Positions 61,790-64,000 of a stretch of DNA of 64,000 bases are shown here, one piece after another. How positions within the stretch are numbered: the stretch's first letter is position 1; each line of letters starts with the position of its first letter. The notes beneath the pieces were generated by a model. It saw nothing but the letters and a program-made list of their open reading frames with translations. It was not told where the DNA came from and made no database searches. Source of the DNA: Bacilli bacterium (GTDB lineage Bacteria; Bacillota_I; Bacilli_A; RFN20; CAG-288); contig JALCLG010000001.1 in assembly GCA_022647725.1 (NCBI GenBank), positions 130,931 to 194,930 of the forward strand, given 5' to 3'. The translations under genes and the position numbers were made by a program.

Positions 61790-62590
61790 TTAATTCTTGG
61801 TGAACGTGCTTAAATCCGGATAGCTGATGGAAGGTTCGCCCCAGGTGAAGTCATAGCCATCATCGATGATCGTCTGCTTCTCATGGTCGGACTGAATCAG
61901 GTAGTCCTTGAAGACATAGGTGCAGCGGGTGGAGGAGGATTTGTCGCTGGGCTTCTTGGTATAGCTGAGATAGAGATTATCGTCGCCTTGGCTGCGGTAT
62001 TCTTCATCGATGACGGAATAAGTAACCGAGGAGGTTCCGGCCAGGGTGCCGTTACCGGCATCAATCTCTTTGAGACCGGCAAGGATATCCTTAGGCCTTG
62101 AAGAGATTGCATTGGAAACCACCGTATCCGGATAAGGAGCAAACTTGGGACGCATGGCATCACAGGCCTGCGAGAAAGTATCGTTGGTGACGGAATAGGT
62201 GCTGGTTCTCGTCGAGGCGGAGGTGGAGGCGGAATCACTGCTGGTCGTTAAAACGCTCTTAGCCTCGATCATCTGATCATCCTTCAGATAGGCCCAATAC
62301 GAATCATCCCCATATTGGTCCAGATAGTAGGACTTGGCTGGGCTATAGGTGACGGTATCCACACGGTTGACGACTATGATCAAAGCAAAGAAAGGCGAGG
62401 AACGTTTCAGAGTGTAGGCGGTAGGCTTATTAAAGGCACTGCCGCTGGTGGCATCGATGATGGCCTGAAGATGGGTTTCTGCCTGAGCACGGGTCAGACT
62501 GGGACCATAGAGGTCCTCGTTTTTGTTGCGGCAGCCGGTGAGGGCAGTCACAAGAGCAAGAAGGACAAGTCCTGTCAGGGTCTTTTTCAT
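61790..62590 (-). CDS. Lipoprotein of unknown function
   Basis: This 266-residue protein begins MKKTLTGLVLLALVTALTGC, a signal peptide with lipobox and lipid-accepting Cys20. The rest is soluble, with a Ser/Thr-rich stretch near residue 120-135 (SDSASTSASTRTST) and no motif I recognise. It is divergently transcribed from sbcD. Extracellular and membrane-tethered; possibly a cell-envelope or stress lipoprotein. Function unknown. Confidence 0.75.
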   Translation of the reverse strand: MKKTLTGLVLLALVTALTGCRNKNEDLYGPSLTRAQAETHLQAIIDATSGSAFNKPTAYTLKRSSPFFALIIVVNRVDTVTYSPAKSYYLDQYGDDSYWAYLKDDQMIEAKSVLTTSSDSASTSASTRTSTYSVTNDTFSQACDAMRPKFAPYPDTVVSNAISSRPKDILAGLKEIDAGNGTLAGTSSVTYSVIDEEYRSQGDDNLYLSYTKKPSDKSSSTRCTYVFKDYLIQSDHEKQTIIDDGYDFTWGEPSISYPDLSTFTKN

Positions 62591-62742
62591 ACATAATCCT
62601 CGTTTTGATTAGTTTACGCCTTTTACTCGCCGGTAGCATCACCCGACTGCTTCCTTCCGCTGTCCTTGATGGTGTCATAAGAATGTCAATAAAGTTGTTT
62701 CCTTTTTCGCAAATTTGGGGTAAACAAGCCCTGTTGTTAGCG

Positions 62743-62748
62743 TATAAT
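62743..62748 (+). promoter_or_regulatory. -10 box for sbcD
   Basis: A perfect TATAAT lies 29 bases before the sbcD ATG in the divergent spacer. A convincing -35 at 17 bases is not seen. GAAAAGGGA before the ATG is the ribosome site. Confidence 0.5.
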
Positions 62749-62777
62749 ATTCCTACGACTGAAAAGGGAAAATACCG

Positions 62778-63908
62778 ATGAAGATTCTTCAAATCAGTGA
62801 TTTGCATTTAGGTCGACGGCTCAAGGATTTTTCACTCCTTGACGATCAGAAAGCCATTCTGGATCAGGCCCTCTTATTGATGAAGAGCCCTGTGTATGAT
62901 GCCCTCTTTCTCTGTGGGGATATCTTCGATACCACGGTCCCGACTGCCGGAGCCACCGTCCTCTTTGATGAGTTCCTGGCAGGACTCTGTCAGACCAAGA
63001 AGCCGGTCTTCATCATCTCCGGCAATCATGATTCCGCTGAGAAGCTTCACTTCGGCAGTGCCATCTTTGCCTTGGAGAACATTCATATCGTCACCCATGT
63101 CGAAGACAGCCTGACTCCGGTCAGGCTGAGTGAGGATATCCAAGTCTACCTGCTTCCTTTCATCCGACCGCTCGATGTCAACGAGGCCTTTGCGACGGAG
63201 TTCCGCACCTATACCGAGGCTATTGGTTATGTCCTTAGCAAGATGGCTATCGATACCACGAAGACGAACCTGCTGTTAGCTCATCAGACGGTCCTTCCGA
63301 TGGAGGGAGAGCTGACGCTGGGCGGCAGCGAAGACATCGCCTCTCTGGATGGGGTGTCCGTCGGCAGCGTCGACAGTGTCCCCGCTGCTCTTTTCAAAGA
63401 CTTCGATTATGTGGCCTTAGGCCATATCCATAAGCCTCAGACGATTGCCAAGAACGCCCGTTATGCCGGCTCGATTTATAAATACCACCGCAACGAAGCC
63501 GATAATCCGAAGTCCTTTACCGTCATCGATGTCCAGAAGAAGACCATCACTATCAGTACTGTTCCGATTGTCCCTATCCATGATGTCATCAAGATCGAAG
63601 GGACGATGGAAGAGATCTTAAAGAGCAACCGTGATACGAATGCCTATGTCTTTGCCTCCCTGACCGATAAGGCCTTGATTGAAGATCCGATGGCCAAGCT
63701 GAGGACGAAGTATCCTTTGACAGCCTGGATCGACTATGTCGACCGTGAGTCCGTCCTGCCGACCTTAGCCCAGGCGGTGAAGGTGGATTCCGTCTCCCGG
63801 AAGCAGCTCTTTGCGGACTTCTTCAAAACCCAGAACGGCCAGGAGATGAGCGACTATCAGCAACAGATCGTTGAGGAGAATCTTCCGGAGAAGGAGAGCG
63901 AACGATGA
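62778..63908 (+). CDS. sbcD: Exonuclease SbcD (Mre11-like nuclease subunit)
   Basis: This 376-residue protein has the calcineurin-type phosphoesterase motifs of SbcD: SDLHLGRRL, GDIFDT, SGNHDS, LLAHQT and LGHIHKPQ. It forms the SbcCD complex with the ATPase encoded next, which opens hairpins and processes double-strand ends. The stop overlaps the sbcC start by four bases (ATGA). Usual length for the family. Confidence 0.97.
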   Translation: MKILQISDLHLGRRLKDFSLLDDQKAILDQALLLMKSPVYDALFLCGDIFDTTVPTAGATVLFDEFLAGLCQTKKPVFIISGNHDSAEKLHFGSAIFALENIHIVTHVEDSLTPVRLSEDIQVYLLPFIRPLDVNEAFATEFRTYTEAIGYVLSKMAIDTTKTNLLLAHQTVLPMEGELTLGGSEDIASLDGVSVGSVDSVPAALFKDFDYVALGHIHKPQTIAKNARYAGSIYKYHRNEADNPKSFTVIDVQKKTITISTVPIVPIHDVIKIEGTMEEILKSNRDTNAYVFASLTDKALIEDPMAKLRTKYPLTAWIDYVDRESVLPTLAQAVKVDSVSRKQLFADFFKTQNGQEMSDYQQQIVEENLPEKESER

Positions 63909-64000
63909 AACCTTTGAAACTGACCATGACGGCCTTCGGTCCGTATAAAGACAGTGTGACGATTGACTTCACCCGTTTCAACGACGGTCTCTTTCTGATT
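63905..64000 (+). CDS. sbcC: SbcC ATPase, N-terminus (runs out of the window)
   Basis: The ATG at 63905 starts MKPLKLTMTAFGPYKDSVTI, the usual SbcC/Rad50 opening just before the Walker A motif, which lies beyond the window. Partner of SbcD, translationally coupled to it. Confidence 0.93.
   Translation, partial: MKPLKLTMTAFGPYKDSVTIDFTRFNDGLFLI

Noticed and set aside
1..64000. CRISPR array or insertion sequence
   Set aside because: No regularly spaced repeats with unique spacers and no transposase gene were seen.

Overview
The window looks like the chromosome of a Gram-positive-type bacterium near the Erysipelotrichia and other Mollicutes-related Bacillota. The evidence is an Opp peptide transporter whose two ATPases carry long charged insertions, several lipoproteins with a lipobox, AGGAGG-type ribosome sites, SbcCD, a giant leucine-rich-repeat surface protein, and a conjugation module built of families also found in mycoplasma-type ICEs. 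No rRNA gene, complete tRNA gene, CRISPR array or insertion sequence is seen. This placement is inference; no marker gene fixes the species.

The first ~42.5 kb are visibly AT-rich and are read as one integrated island. It ends at 42416-42475 in the 3' part of a tRNA-Leu(CAA) gene whose 5' half is missing, as expected for the distal attachment site of an element inserted in a tRNA gene. The intact tRNA and the left end must lie before the window. The left arm (2-11960) holds defence genes: the end of an SNF2-type helicase, a DUF4391-like protein, two tandem type III methyltransferase (mod) genes that are both broken, an intact type III restriction subunit (res), and a three-gene ABC-three-component-like operon ending in a DUF2326/SMC-like ATPase. 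The middle (12167-34388) is a conjugative module: sigma-like regulator, relaxase accessory protein, MOBL/MobP2-type relaxase, VirD4 coupling protein, a 1631-residue surface lipoprotein, a structured leader RNA, VirB2-like pilin, VirB6-like channel protein, VirB4 ATPase, ArdC-like metallopeptidase, a frameshifted primase, small accessory proteins, excisionase and tyrosine integrase.

The right arm (34.5-42.2 kb) holds a DUF4177-like protein, a zinc-ribbon/AP2 protein, and a leader-controlled operon. The operon encodes a 1799-residue fusion protein (four GT-A glycosyltransferase-like domains, a kinase-like domain, a methyltransferase and a C-terminal LOG/SLOG-type domain), a PHP phosphoesterase, and a nucleotide-sugar dehydrogenase truncated close to the island end. 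This cluster is the most unusual content of the window.

From ~42.48 kb the DNA is visibly GC-rich and chromosomal: a GNAT acetyltransferase, a PocR-domain hybrid histidine kinase and the oppABCDF operon (all on the minus strand), a small membrane protein, an 800-base gene-poor segment with a consensus cre box and a duplicated terminator, a small HTH protein, a frameshifted alpha/beta hydrolase, an MFS/GPH transporter that runs into a response-regulator fragment and then a broken leucine-rich-repeat gene, a lipoprotein, sbcD and the start of sbcC. Several genes carry one-base indels, many in homopolymers, so some may be assembly errors. The two mod genes carry too many lesions, including a 175-base deletion, for that explanation to be comfortable.
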